From contig JBBQZU010000002.1 of the NCBI GenBank assembly GCA_038207425.1, positions 176,848-240,847 on the forward strand: a stretch of 64,000 nucleotides of DNA. The letters are read 5' to 3'. Below the pieces are notes generated by a model. That model was given only the letters and a program-made list of their open reading frames with translations, was not told the origin of the DNA and made no database searches. Below, in pieces: positions 9,166 through 17,335 of this stretch; position 1 is the stretch's first letter, and the number at the start of each line of letters is the position of its first letter. Position numbers and translations under genes: made by a program. Origin of the DNA: JBBQZU01 sp038207425 (GTDB taxonomy: Bacteria; Bacteroidota; Bacteroidia; Flavobacteriales_D; Cryomorphaceae).

Positions 9166-9957
9166 ATGAGAAAAATGTTAGAAAAGGCACTTGAAGCTGC
9201 ATACCTGGGAGGGCTGGAAGTAATCGATGTGTATAATTCAGATTTTGCAGTTGAGACCAAAGATGATAAGTCGCCACTTACACTGGCAGATAAACGGGCC
9301 AATAGTGTAATTATAGCCGTACTGGACTCTACCGGATTGCCTGTATTAAGTGAAGAAGGAAAGGAAATACCGTACTTACAAAGGTGCAACTGGGAAAGGT
9401 TTTGGATGGTTGATCCTTTAGATGGCACCAAGGAGTTCATCAAGCGAAACGGCGAATTCACCGTTAATATCGCTCTTATCGAAAAGGGAATTCCCGTAGC
9501 GGGTGTGATATACGTCCCCGTTCAGCGCATGATGTACTTTGGAATAATGGGTTGGGGCGCGTATAAAATTGCTCTTGACTCTAAACCGCCAAGCTTTGAT
9601 CCATCACAACTGGCCGCCCAAGCTGATAAATTGCCAAAGCCGGCAATTGGAAGAAGGTATACAGCCGTAGGTAGTCGGTCGCATATGAGTTCTGAAACGG
9701 AAGTGTTTTTTGATAAGTTGAGAAAAGAACACGGTGAGTTTGAAGTGGTTTCTATGGGAAGCAGCCTCAAAATATGCCTTGTAGCTGAAGGAGTCGCTGA
9801 CGTATATCCGCGTTTTGCTCCGACTATGGAGTGGGATACAGCCGCAGGACACGCCATTATTTTAGCTGCTGGCAAAAGCATTGTTGACTACAGTACCGGA
9901 AAAGAAATGCAGTACAATAAGGAAAATTTGCTGAACAATTGGTTTGTCGTAAAGTAG
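9166..9957 (+). CDS. cysQ: 3'(2'),5'-bisphosphate nucleotidase CysQ
   Basis: A 263-residue member of the FIG/inositol-monophosphatase superfamily. The metal-site motifs are visible: DKSPLTLADKRAN (about residues 29-41), LSEEGKE (about 62), WMVDPLDGTKEFIKR (about 80-94) and the C-terminal PTMEWDTAAGHAI (about 220-232). CysQ removes the 3'-phosphate of PAP, the by-product of PAPS use, and relieves inhibition of PAPS-dependent enzymes. Its position beside two sulfotransferase genes fits recycling of their PAP. It is transcribed away from the polysaccharide export operon and has no close co-directional partner. Confidence 0.9.
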   Translation: MRKMLEKALEAAYLGGLEVIDVYNSDFAVETKDDKSPLTLADKRANSVIIAVLDSTGLPVLSEEGKEIPYLQRCNWERFWMVDPLDGTKEFIKRNGEFTVNIALIEKGIPVAGVIYVPVQRMMYFGIMGWGAYKIALDSKPPSFDPSQLAAQADKLPKPAIGRRYTAVGSRSHMSSETEVFFDKLRKEHGEFEVVSMGSSLKICLVAEGVADVYPRFAPTMEWDTAAGHAIILAAGKSIVDYSTGKEMQYNKENLLNNWFVVK

Positions 9958-10011
9958 GGTTTTCTAACTTTTGCCCCGCCTATTTTTTACCGGTTCTTTG
10001 TGGTCAATATG

Positions 10012-11655
10012 CTACCTGACTTCAGATAGCTTATTGGCTGAAGCTAAAGCCACTTTAGCTTCTTTTAGCACATTATCATCCTGATTCATAATTGCGTAAT
10101 ATCCATCATTGCCCCAGATATTTCGCGCTATATAGGCTTTGATTCGCAGTTTGAGTGTGGTCATTGATTGCTTAATGCCAGCAGTATCTGCCGGTATACC
10201 TTCTGATTCTGCATAAGTTGTGAATGCCTTCAGCACTTCTTGGTCTGCGTGCCATGCATTTACAAAATTGTCAAGAGAATTAAGACTTGTTAGTTTTTCT
10301 CTATTGTTGTCAGCGTACTCAAATCCAAATTGATTTAATACCCCTTCATAGCTTACGCGATTCAGGTACTGCGAGGCACCGGCAGTATCAAGCCCCACGA
10401 ATATGTCGGGCATAATACCTCCTCCGCCATAAACGGTTCTGCCGCCAGGAGTAGTAAACTTCAAAGAATCGCTAAATTGGATGCTATCTGCTGAATTAAA
10501 TTCCCCATGAACATACCTCGCTTCATAGTCGGCATCATAGTCTATCTCGCGGCCATATGGTTTTTGAATACTCCTACCTGTAGGTGTATAGTAACGCGCC
10601 ACTGTAAGACGCAAAGCTGAATTATCGCGTAAATTCAGGTGTTCCTGAACCAGTCCTTTTCCAAAGGAGCGACGCCCTATAATCAAACCCCGGTCATTAT
10701 CTTGTATCGCACCGGCAAGAATTTCAGAGGCAGAAGCAGAACCTTCATTGATTAGAATTGCCATTCCTATATCAGCGTAGGTACCACGCTTTTTGGCGTA
10801 ATATGATTTTCGAGGACTCGCCTTTCCTTCGGTGTAAACTATTAATTGACCCTTTTGAAGAAACTCTTCAGTTATTTGCACTGCAGCGTTGAGATAGCCG
10901 CCCCCATTTCCTCTCAGGTCGAGAATAAGTTCTTTCATGCCTTGTGCTTCCAAAGCAGCGGCGTGGGTCATGAATTCCTCATAGGTATTTCGTGCGAACC
11001 GGGTAATTTTTATAAAACCCTGATCCTTATTGAGCATCATGGAGGTGGCTACGCTATTTAGAGGAATAGTTCCTCGGGTGATATCAAAGTCAACAACAGA
11101 TTTTTTTCTAAGTACTCCAACCTTCACTACTGTTCCGCCCGGACCTTTAAGCTTGCTTACCACAGCTTCATTGGTAATTCCAGTGCCAGCTATTTTCTCA
11201 CCATCTACAACTATAATTTTATCTCCGGCCTGTATCCCCAATTTTTCACTTGGACCGCCTTCTATTGCTGCGACTATCCTAACCGTATCGTTTTGAATTA
11301 GAAATTCTACACCAATGCCTTCAAAATTTCCTTCAAGCGGTTCAGTGAAAGCCGCAAGTTCTTCAGATGAAATGTAATATGAATGAGGGTCGAGGCCTTC
11401 AAGAATTGCAGTAATCGCTTTATCAATCAATGCATTTCTTGCTACAGAATCTACATATTGATTGTCAATATAGTTGATTATCTGTGCAATTTTATCAGCA
11501 CTGTTTACAGATTTTTGGGTGATGATAAGACCATTTCTGGAGCCATCGCTAAAATAGCTGCCCATGTAGATGCCGAGCACCAACATTCCCGCCAGCAAAA
11601 GGGGATAGTATATGGTAAGTTTGCTTCTGTTCTGATTATGATTCATCGTTTTCAA
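10012..11655 (-). CDS. S41 family C-terminal processing peptidase (PDZ protease)
   Basis: A 547-residue protease with an N-terminal membrane anchor (about residues 14-32), a short N-terminal domain containing the ILEGLDPHSYYIS block, a PDZ domain (about 100-185; GIGVEFL to the VDGEKI loop) and the S41 catalytic core. Catalytic Ser lies in EGSASASEILAGA and Lys in RSFGKGLVQEHL. Such periplasmic proteases trim or degrade envelope proteins. The 5' end overlaps the dCMP deaminase gene by 20 bp (11 bp if the second Met is used), so the two are probably one operon. A second S41 protease is encoded at 26999. Confidence 0.9.
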   Translation of the reverse strand: MKTMNHNQNRSKLTIYYPLLLAGMLVLGIYMGSYFSDGSRNGLIITQKSVNSADKIAQIINYIDNQYVDSVARNALIDKAITAILEGLDPHSYYISSEELAAFTEPLEGNFEGIGVEFLIQNDTVRIVAAIEGGPSEKLGIQAGDKIIVVDGEKIAGTGITNEAVVSKLKGPGGTVVKVGVLRKKSVVDFDITRGTIPLNSVATSMMLNKDQGFIKITRFARNTYEEFMTHAAALEAQGMKELILDLRGNGGGYLNAAVQITEEFLQKGQLIVYTEGKASPRKSYYAKKRGTYADIGMAILINEGSASASEILAGAIQDNDRGLIIGRRSFGKGLVQEHLNLRDNSALRLTVARYYTPTGRSIQKPYGREIDYDADYEARYVHGEFNSADSIQFSDSLKFTTPGGRTVYGGGGIMPDIFVGLDTAGASQYLNRVSYEGVLNQFGFEYADNNREKLTSLNSLDNFVNAWHADQEVLKAFTTYAESEGIPADTAGIKQSMTTLKLRIKAYIARNIWGNDGYYAIMNQDDNVLKEAKVALASANKLSEVR

Positions 11656-12100
11656 ATGGAATATGTTCTACCATTATACCGGCATCTTTCAGTAGTACTA
11701 TACCTGCCCCGTCTTTATAAAGTTGCGCAAATACCACCCGTTTTATTCCAACTTGCAAAATCATTTTACTACAATCTTTACAAGGCGAAAGCGTAAGGTA
11801 TAACGTAGCATCCTGAGCGTTGTTTGTGCTTCGCGCAACTTTTGATATTGCGTTTGCTTCAGCGTGCAATACGTACCAATGAGTTTGTCCGTTTTTATCT
11901 TCACAATCATTTGCAAATCCTGAAGGAGTGCCATTGTAGCCATCGCTAATAATCATGCCATTCTTTACGATGATACTGCCTACCTTTTTGCGGGTACAAT
12001 GCGACAACTTGCTCCACTCGCGAGCCATTCGTAGGTAAGCGATGTCATATCTGAGCTGTTTCTCCTTGTCAGAGTATATTAGGATTCCGTCGGCAATCAT
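11636..12100 (-). CDS. deoxycytidylate (dCMP) deaminase family protein
   Basis: A 154-residue zinc-dependent deaminase. The zinc site is complete: the HAEANAI motif (His and catalytic Glu) and the PCKDCSKMI pair of cysteines. The ...SDGYNGTPSGF... block upstream is typical of dCMP deaminases (ComEB type) rather than cytidine deaminases. It converts dCMP to dUMP for thymidylate synthesis, which ties in with the thymidine kinase at 36678 and the ribonucleotide reductase at 17336. The gene is upstream of and overlaps the S41 protease gene. Confidence 0.88.
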   Translation of the reverse strand: MIADGILIYSDKEKQLRYDIAYLRMAREWSKLSHCTRKKVGSIIVKNGMIISDGYNGTPSGFANDCEDKNGQTHWYVLHAEANAISKVARSTNNAQDATLYLTLSPCKDCSKMILQVGIKRVVFAQLYKDGAGIVLLKDAGIMVEHIPFENDES

Positions 12101-12176
12101 TCAGGATATAAAGGTACTCCAAACCTAGAAGCTGAGACTAGCTTCAAAGATTGTAATAGTTAAAATTATGGAACAT

Positions 12177-12209
12177 AAAAAAAGGGGATGTCTTGACATC
12201 CCCCTTTTT
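12177..12209 (-). terminator. Rho-independent terminator after tRNA-Leu
   Basis: A perfect 9-bp stem (GGGGATGTC / GACATCCCC) with a 2-nt spacer, followed on the minus strand by seven T. It lies directly downstream of the tRNA-Leu gene and so ends that transcript. Confidence 0.9.
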
Positions 12210-12210
12210 G

Positions 12211-12294
12211 TACCCGGGGTGGGAATCGAACCCACACTCCGTTACCAGAACAGGATTTTGAATCCAGCGCGTCTACCAGTTCCGCCACCCGGGC
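12211..12294 (-). tRNA. tRNA-Leu (anticodon CAA)
   Basis: An 84-nt class II tRNA on the minus strand. The 7-bp acceptor stem (GCCCGGG with CCCGGGT, first pair G-U) ends in discriminator A73, the leucine identity base. The D-arm is GTGGCGGAACTGGTAGAC, the anticodon stem is GGATT with loop TCAAAAT read as CAA, and a variable arm and the TTCGATT T-loop follow. CCA is not encoded. It reads UUG codons. Confidence 0.95.
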
Positions 12295-12314
12295 AAGGGT
12301 AATAAAAGGGTGCG

Positions 12315-12345
12315 CAAAAGTACAGAATCTCTTCACTTGAGCAAA
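12315..12345 (-). promoter_or_regulatory. Bacteroidota-type promoter of tRNA-Leu
   Basis: On the minus strand, TTTG (complement of 12342-12345), a 19-nt spacer and TACTTTTG (complement of 12315-12322). This matches the Bacteroidota primary-sigma consensus TTTG ... TAnnTTTG. Predicted transcription starts about 7 nt later, a few bases before the tRNA. Confidence 0.8.
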
Positions 12346-12382
12346 CTATTTTCTAAAGTGAGGAAGAAACCTGTTGGCGATG

Positions 12383-12414
12383 CTTGGTATAAACCTATAG
12401 AATACTTAGATTTG
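12383..12414 (+). promoter_or_regulatory. Bacteroidota-type promoter of prs-rplY-pth
   Basis: CTTG (12383-12386), a 20-nt spacer and TAGATTTG (12407-12414), ending 27 bp before the prs start codon. The -7 box is a full match and the -33 box lacks one base. It is divergent from the tRNA-Leu promoter. Confidence 0.7.
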
Positions 12415-12441
12415 CAGCCCTTTTAAAAGGCCTGGAACCAA

Positions 12442-13377
12442 ATGAGCAGTACAGTAAAAATATTTGCCGGAAGTGCATCCGAAGTTCTTGGAGCAAAGAT
12501 TGCACGAGCATTTGGACAAGAGCTCGGCAATGTAAAACGCTCGCGCTTTAGCGATGGAGAGTTTCAGATTTCGTACGAGGAAAGTATCAGGGGCAACGAT
12601 GTTTTCATTATTGCCAGTACCATGCCACCTACAGACAATCTTATGGAGTTGCTCCTTTTGGTTGATGCTGCGCGCAGGGCTTCTGCTAATAAAATTGTGG
12701 CAGTGATACCGTATTACGGATTTGCCAGGCAAGACCGCAAGGACAAGCCAAGGGTTGCTATTGGCGCCAAGCTTGTCGCTAACTTACTTACCGCTGCCGG
12801 AGTAGATCGGGTTATGACCATGGATCTCCATGCTGACCAGATTCAGGGTTTTTTCGAAGTCCCTGTTGATCATCTTTTCGCCTCGTCCATATTTTTGCCC
12901 TATATAGACTCACTCGACACAAGCAATCTCGTAATGGCTGCTCCTGACACAGGAGGTACTAAGAGAGCCAATGCTTACGCTAAATATCTAAATGTTGATA
13001 TGGCCATTTGCTACAAGCAGCGCAAAGTGGCCAATGAAATTGAGAATATGACTGTTATCGGCGACATTGAAGGAAAAGATGTTTTGCTGGTAGACGACAT
13101 TATAGATACTGCGGGTACACTTACCAAAGCAGCGGATATGATGATGGATAAGGGAGCAAAAAGCGTTAGGGCAATATGCACACATGCAGTTCTTTCAGGT
13201 CCCGCATATGAGCGTTTAGAGAAATCAGCCATCAAAGAACTTATCGTTACCGATACCATACCATTGAAACAAAGCAGTTCAAAAATAAAGGTGCTCACTG
13301 TGGCAGAACTTTTTGCCGATGTAATCCACAGTGCCATCAATTATCAATCAATCAGTAAGTATTTTATCGTTTCTTAA
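12442..13377 (+). CDS. prs: ribose-phosphate pyrophosphokinase
   Basis: A 311-residue PRPP synthetase of normal length. Signatures are YYGFARQDRKDKPR (ATP-binding, about residues 93-106), the MDLHADQIQGFF metal/substrate motif (about 128-139), the AAPDTGGTKRANAYAKY stretch, and the PRPP loop VLLVDDIIDTAGTL (about 213-226). It makes PRPP for nucleotides, His and Trp. It is the first gene of the apparent operon prs-rplY-pth (gaps of 12 and 19 bp), a gene order seen in many bacteria. Confidence 0.97.
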   Translation: MSSTVKIFAGSASEVLGAKIARAFGQELGNVKRSRFSDGEFQISYEESIRGNDVFIIASTMPPTDNLMELLLLVDAARRASANKIVAVIPYYGFARQDRKDKPRVAIGAKLVANLLTAAGVDRVMTMDLHADQIQGFFEVPVDHLFASSIFLPYIDSLDTSNLVMAAPDTGGTKRANAYAKYLNVDMAICYKQRKVANEIENMTVIGDIEGKDVLLVDDIIDTAGTLTKAADMMMDKGAKSVRAICTHAVLSGPAYERLEKSAIKELIVTDTIPLKQSSSKIKVLTVAELFADVIHSAINYQSISKYFIVS

Positions 13378-13389
13378 TCAAAAATCAAA

Positions 13390-14004
13390 ATGAAAACAGT
13401 ATCGTTGAGCGGTCTTCCAAGAGAAGGCGTAGGGAAAAAAGATGCTGCCACACTTCGTGCCCAAGGCCGTGTGCCCGCCGTAATTTACGGTGGCGATAAG
13501 CAGATTCACTTTTCCGTAAATTTGATTCAATTCTCAAAATTTGTCTACACACCTGATGTGTTCAAATTCCAAATTGAAGTTGATGGGCAGGAGTACGAAG
13601 CAATTCTGAAAGACCTTCAATTTGATCCGGTTAAAGACAGGATGATCCATGTTGACTTTATGCAATTACTTCCCGGAAGGGCTGTTAAGATTGACCTTCC
13701 ATTGCGTATCGCTGGAAGCTCTATCGGTGTGCGTAACGGAGGCAAACTTAATGTGAACTTCAGAAGAATTATGGTGAAAGGCTTTCCTGACAAACTCCCT
13801 GAAGTATTTGAACTTGACATCACCAAGTTAAAGATTGGCCAGTCACTTCGTATCAAAGATTTGAAAGGTGCAGGAATTGATATTCTTCACGCTCCTGATG
13901 CAGTGGTTGTAGCCGTGCGCAGAGCTCGTGGAGCAGTTGATGCTGCGGAAGAAGCTGAATCTGAGGAAGCTGCTGAAGCAACCGAAGCTCCTGCCGAAGC
14001 CTGA
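13390..14004 (+). CDS. rplY: 50S ribosomal protein L25 (Ctc/TL5 form)
   Basis: A 204-residue long-form L25 with the N-terminal 5S rRNA-binding domain (GVGKKDAATLRAQGRVPAVIYGG, residues about 14-36; given here only as a landmark region) and a C-terminal beta-domain (IDLPLRIAGSSIGVRNGGKL). The last 25 residues are an acidic Ala/Glu-rich tail common in Bacteroidota L25. It binds 5S rRNA in the large subunit. It lies between prs and pth. Confidence 0.95.
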   Translation: MKTVSLSGLPREGVGKKDAATLRAQGRVPAVIYGGDKQIHFSVNLIQFSKFVYTPDVFKFQIEVDGQEYEAILKDLQFDPVKDRMIHVDFMQLLPGRAVKIDLPLRIAGSSIGVRNGGKLNVNFRRIMVKGFPDKLPEVFELDITKLKIGQSLRIKDLKGAGIDILHAPDAVVVAVRRARGAVDAAEEAESEEAAEATEAPAEA

Positions 14005-14023
14005 TAAAGCAAAATAGTACAGA

Positions 14024-14587
14024 ATGAAATACCTTATTGCCTGCTTAGGAAATATTGGTAATGAGTACGCGGAAACGCGCCATAATATAGGTTTCAAAAC
14101 AGCAGACGCCCTTGCAAGGACGTCTGCTGTTTTGTTTAAAACGGAGAGATACGGCGATGTGGCAGAGTTGAAATACAGAGGACGCACCATCATTTTGCTC
14201 AAGCCAAATACCTTTATGAACCTGAGCGGAAAAGCAGTAAGGTACTGGATGCTAGAGGAGAAAATGCTTCCAGAACACCTACTTGTGGTTACAGATGACA
14301 CAGCCCTGCCTTTTGGTGCCCAGCGCTTGCGCGCCAAAGGCAGCGATGGAGGTCATAATGGTCTGAAAAGCATTACTGAAATTCTGGGAAACCAGGATTA
14401 TGCCAGGCTACGAATGGGTATTGGAAGCAATTTTGGGCCTGGCCAACTGGTGCAGTATGTACTCGGAGAGTGGAATGATGAAGAAAAAGCAGGGCTCGAT
14501 GCAAGGCTAGACATTGCCGCAGAAACCATCAAGTCATTCGCCACAGCAGGTGTTACCCGCACTATGACCGACTTCAACAACAAGTGA
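14024..14587 (+). CDS. pth: peptidyl-tRNA hydrolase
   Basis: A 187-residue Pth of normal length. Motifs include CLGNIGNEYAETRHNIGF with the catalytic His, LLKPNTFMNLSG, and the SDGGHNGLKSI segment that binds the tRNA end. It frees tRNA from prematurely released peptidyl-tRNA. It is the third gene of prs-rplY-pth. Codons about 24-37 coincide with a 40-nt palindrome (14095-14134) described separately. The protein has no insertion there compared with the family pattern as I know it. Confidence 0.95.
   Translation: MKYLIACLGNIGNEYAETRHNIGFKTADALARTSAVLFKTERYGDVAELKYRGRTIILLKPNTFMNLSGKAVRYWMLEEKMLPEHLLVVTDDTALPFGAQRLRAKGSDGGHNGLKSITEILGNQDYARLRMGIGSNFGPGQLVQYVLGEWNDEEKAGLDARLDIAAETIKSFATAGVTRTMTDFNNK
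14095..14134. repeat. 40-nt near-perfect palindrome inside pth
   Basis: The left arm 14095-14114 and right arm 14115-14134 are reverse complements at 19 of 20 positions, with a single C-A mismatch 15 bases in. The arms start CAAAACAGCAGACG and end CGTCTGCTGTTTTG. As RNA it would form a very stable hairpin about 90-130 nt after the rplY stop codon, followed by TTTAAAAC. It encodes part of Pth in frame. Confidence 0.9.
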
Positions 14588-14593
14588 GCAATT

Positions 14594-16135
14594 TTAAATC
14601 GACCTCAGTAGCTTTTTCATAGAAACCCTTTCGCCAACGATGCCGTCAAGAGCCTGAATAGAAACCCGCTCTTGTTTCATAGAATCTCGCTCTCTAATGG
14701 TTACCATGTTATCGCTAAGCGTTTCGTGATCAATGGTAATACAGTACGGAGTGCCTATTGCATCCTGCCTTCTGTAACGCTTGCCAATACTGTCTTTTTC
14801 GTCGTATTGGCAGTTGAAATCAAGTTTCAGCTTGTCTATTATTTCTCTTGCCTTTTCAGGCAAACCATCTTTTTTAACCAAAGGGAGTACCGCGACTTTT
14901 ATAGGAGCAAGAGCTGGCGGAATGCGCAAGACTGTTCGTTCGCTGCCGTCGTCAAGCTTTTCTTCTTCATAAGCTGCTGAAAGGACAGCCAGAAAGAGTC
15001 TATCGAGACCTATTGAAGTTTCTACAACATAGGGCACAAAGCTTGTGGATGATTCAGGATCGAAATATTGAAGTTTCTTTCCGCTGAACTGCTCATGGCT
15101 GCTAAGGTCAAAATCAGTGCGGGAATGTATGCCTTCAAGCTCTTTGAAGCCCATCGGGAAGTTGAATTCAATATCGCAAGCTGCATTGGCATAGTGAGCA
15201 AGCTTAATGTGGTCATGAAAACGATAATTCTGAGTGCCCAACCCAAGTGCATTATGCCAATTGATTCGCCATTGTTTCCATGTTTTGTACCATTCCAATT
15301 CTGTTCCCGGTTTTACAAAGTATTGCATCTCCATTTGCTCAAACTCACGCATACGGAATATAAATTGGCGGGCTATGATTTCATTGCGAAAAGCTTTACC
15401 AATTTGTGCAATACCGAAAGGCAACTTCATACGGGCACTCTTTTGCACATTTAGGAAATTTACAAATATGCCCTGAGCAGTTTCAGGCCTTAGATATATC
15501 GTACTTGCATCGCCAGCAACTGACCCGAGCTCGGTTTTGAACATCAGGTTAAACTGGCGTACATCTGTCCAGTTTTTAGAGCCGGTTTCAGGATCTGCTA
15601 TTTCTAAATCTTCTATGAGCTGCTTTACCGCGGTCAAATCGCCAGCATTCATGGCTTCTTTGAATCGGGTATTTATTTCGTCTATCTTTTGCTGATTTCG
15701 CAGCACATTGGGGTTGGTGGCCAGAAACTGCCCCTCGTCAAAAGCATCACCGAATTTACCTTTAGCTTTATCAAGCTCTTTGGCAATCTTGACTTTGTGC
15801 TTTTCTACATGCTCTTCAATAAGCACATCAGCGCGGTACCTTCTTTTGCTGTCTTTATTGTCAATAAGCGGATCGTTAAATGCATCTACGTGACCTGAAG
15901 CTTTCCAGGTAGTAGGATGCATAAAGATCGCCGCATCAATACCTACGATGTTTTCATTCATTCTCACCATCGCTTCCCACCAATAGGCCTTAAGGTTGTT
16001 CTTCAATTCAACCCCATAAGGACCATAGTCGTATGTGGCACTTAGCCCATCGTATATTTCACTTGAAGGAAATACAAATCCATACTCTTTGGCATGGCCT
16101 ACAATTTTTTTCAGCTTATCTTCCTGTACAATCAT
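14594..16135 (-). CDS. glyS: glycine--tRNA ligase (alpha2 type)
   Basis: A 513-residue class II aminoacyl-tRNA synthetase of the eukaryote/archaea-like single-chain GlyRS type, which Bacteroidota use. The N-terminal GFVFPSSEIYDGL-type motif, YDYGPYGVELKNN, motif 2 (FRNEIIARQFIFRMREFEQME) and motif 3 with ETSIGLDRLFLAVL are present, followed by the anticodon-binding domain (about residues 405-513). It charges tRNA-Gly. A strong promoter (16141-16172) places the transcription start at or next to the ATG, so the mRNA may be leaderless. It converges with pth, leaving only 6 bp between stops. Confidence 0.97.
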   Translation of the reverse strand: MIVQEDKLKKIVGHAKEYGFVFPSSEIYDGLSATYDYGPYGVELKNNLKAYWWEAMVRMNENIVGIDAAIFMHPTTWKASGHVDAFNDPLIDNKDSKRRYRADVLIEEHVEKHKVKIAKELDKAKGKFGDAFDEGQFLATNPNVLRNQQKIDEINTRFKEAMNAGDLTAVKQLIEDLEIADPETGSKNWTDVRQFNLMFKTELGSVAGDASTIYLRPETAQGIFVNFLNVQKSARMKLPFGIAQIGKAFRNEIIARQFIFRMREFEQMEMQYFVKPGTELEWYKTWKQWRINWHNALGLGTQNYRFHDHIKLAHYANAACDIEFNFPMGFKELEGIHSRTDFDLSSHEQFSGKKLQYFDPESSTSFVPYVVETSIGLDRLFLAVLSAAYEEEKLDDGSERTVLRIPPALAPIKVAVLPLVKKDGLPEKAREIIDKLKLDFNCQYDEKDSIGKRYRRQDAIGTPYCITIDHETLSDNMVTIRERDSMKQERVSIQALDGIVGERVSMKKLLRSI

Positions 16136-16140
16136 GGCCG

Positions 16141-16172
16141 CAAAAGTAAGTCAAATGTGCATACACTTCCAA
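16141..16172 (-). promoter_or_regulatory. Promoter of glyS, predicted leaderless start
   Basis: On the minus strand TTGG, about 20 nt spacer, then TACTTTTG (complement of 16141-16148), a full -7 match. Only five bases separate the box from the glyS ATG at 16135, so transcription should begin at or within a base or two of the start codon. Confidence 0.75.
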
Positions 16173-16261
16173 TGGCTTTTCCATGCTTTTCAGTGAGTTG
16201 TTGCCTGTATTATGCACCTTTCGGCAAATGAGGGTTCAAAGTTGAATAGCTGTCAAATCGA

Positions 16262-16295
16262 TTTGGCAATGAATGCATTGCGATCGCTAAATTTG
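16262..16295 (+). promoter_or_regulatory. Promoter of the DUF3109 gene, predicted leaderless start
   Basis: TTTG (16262-16265), a 22-nt spacer and TAAATTTG (16288-16295), both full matches to the Bacteroidota consensus. The ATG at 16300 follows four bases after the box, so a leaderless mRNA is likely. Confidence 0.72.
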
Positions 16296-16299
16296 TACC

Positions 16300-16887
16300 A
16301 TGATAATAGTTGATGGAGCATTGATTTCGGAGGAAGTATTCAAGAAGAAGTTTGTGTGCGATCTAGGAGCGTGCAAGGGCGCATGTTGCGTTGAAGGTGA
16401 GAGCGGTGCCCCTCTTGAAGCAGGTGAAGTAGGCATCATTGAGGATGCACTTCCTGAAATAAAACCTTACATGCGAAAGGAAGGCATTGATGTGATAGAC
16501 GAAATGGGCGTTTTCGAGATCGATAGCGACGGCGATTATGTTACTCCACTAATAAAGGGTAAGGAGTGTGCTTTTGTTAGCTTCGACGATCGTGGCACGG
16601 CAAAATGTTCTATCGAAATGGCATACAGAGCCGGTAAAATTGATTTTCCGAAGCCAGTAAGTTGCCATCTTTATCCTATTCGGCTAACGGAACTAAAGGA
16701 TTTTACTGCCGTGAATTATCACCATTGGCCTATTTGCGACCCGGCTCGCTCATGTGGTGCCAAGCTTGATGTGAAGGTTTATAGGTTTCTTAAGGAACCC
16801 ATCATTCGGAAGTTCGGAAGTGAATTCTTTGAAAAACTCAAAGCAGCCGACGAGCTCCTTGGTCAAGACACAAGTGTCAACGACTGA
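16300..16887 (+). CDS. DUF3109 family protein, Cys-rich
   Basis: A 195-residue conserved protein of the DUF3109 family, common in Bacteroidota. The N-terminal cluster CDLGACKGACC (about residues 20-30), a Cys near 87, and CxxH-type residues around 118-122 (SCHLYPIR) resemble the YkgJ-like metal- or Fe-S-binding CxxxCxxCC proteins. The biochemical role is unknown. It is monocistronic by position: divergent from glyS and 448 bp from nrdB. Confidence 0.85.
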   Translation: MIIVDGALISEEVFKKKFVCDLGACKGACCVEGESGAPLEAGEVGIIEDALPEIKPYMRKEGIDVIDEMGVFEIDSDGDYVTPLIKGKECAFVSFDDRGTAKCSIEMAYRAGKIDFPKPVSCHLYPIRLTELKDFTAVNYHHWPICDPARSCGAKLDVKVYRFLKEPIIRKFGSEFFEKLKAADELLGQDTSVND

Positions 16888-17163
16888 TTATCAGTAGGGT
16901 TTAATATGCAAGAAATGTTGTCTTAACTTTTGAACAACAATAGAAATTAAAGCATCGGTCCTTGATATACAGTTTTTTATATAAGATGCTTCATATTGAT
17001 TTCCTGCCTTAAATGGCAAAAGCATGTCCCGTATTTTTGTCCATACCTGAGTTTTGAGGAGTTTATACAAGTCGCATTTTACCGAAAGGCAGACTACCAT
17101 TGATCAAATTGATGTGCGGAAGAATTGGTGTTGAAAACTTAGACTGAATGTGAATTAAAACCG
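16888..17163 (+). other. Intergenic region upstream of the nrd promoter
   Basis: Together with the nrdB leader this makes a 448-bp gene-free stretch. I see no convincing CDS; a 69-codon minus-strand frame here has no recognisable family. There is a short complementary pair AAGCATC ... GATGCTT around 16950-16995 with a roughly 30-nt loop, too weak to call a structure. No NrdR-box pair was found. Confidence 0.35.
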
Positions 17164-17195
17164 TTTGACACCCGCGGCTTTTTTATCAAAATTTG
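17164..17195 (+). promoter_or_regulatory. Putative promoter of nrdB-nrdA
   Basis: TTTG (17164-17167), a 20-nt spacer and AAAATTTG (17188-17195), one base off TAnnTTTG. It would give a 5' leader of about 130 nt before the nrdB ATG at 17336. Confidence 0.5.
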
Positions 17196-17335
17196 TCTGC
17201 GGCCCAAGTCAACAAACCTTCTTCTCAGAAGAAATCATTCGACTAATACGCCAGTACCTTCTTCTAGTAAGAAGCACAAAAACAAGCATTTACATAAGTT
17301 TAACACCTTTTTTAGATAAAACACATCATTTTATC

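Noticed and set aside
13843..14337. Minus-strand frame opposite pth with a peptide resembling Pth
   Set aside because: The resemblance is created by the palindrome at 14095-14134; it is not a gene.
16891..17100. 69-codon minus-strand frame between DUF3109 and nrdB
   Set aside because: No family pattern, atypical composition and no promoter-start arrangement; probably chance.
17164..17220. Imperfect inverted repeat (GTTTGAC ... GTCAACAAAC) near the nrd promoter as an NrdR site
   Set aside because: It does not match the known NrdR-box consensus and pairing is poor.
17165..17335. N-terminal extension of nrdB
   Set aside because: The 57 extra codons lack family similarity and overlap the promoter; the ATG at 17336 matches the known start of R2 proteins.
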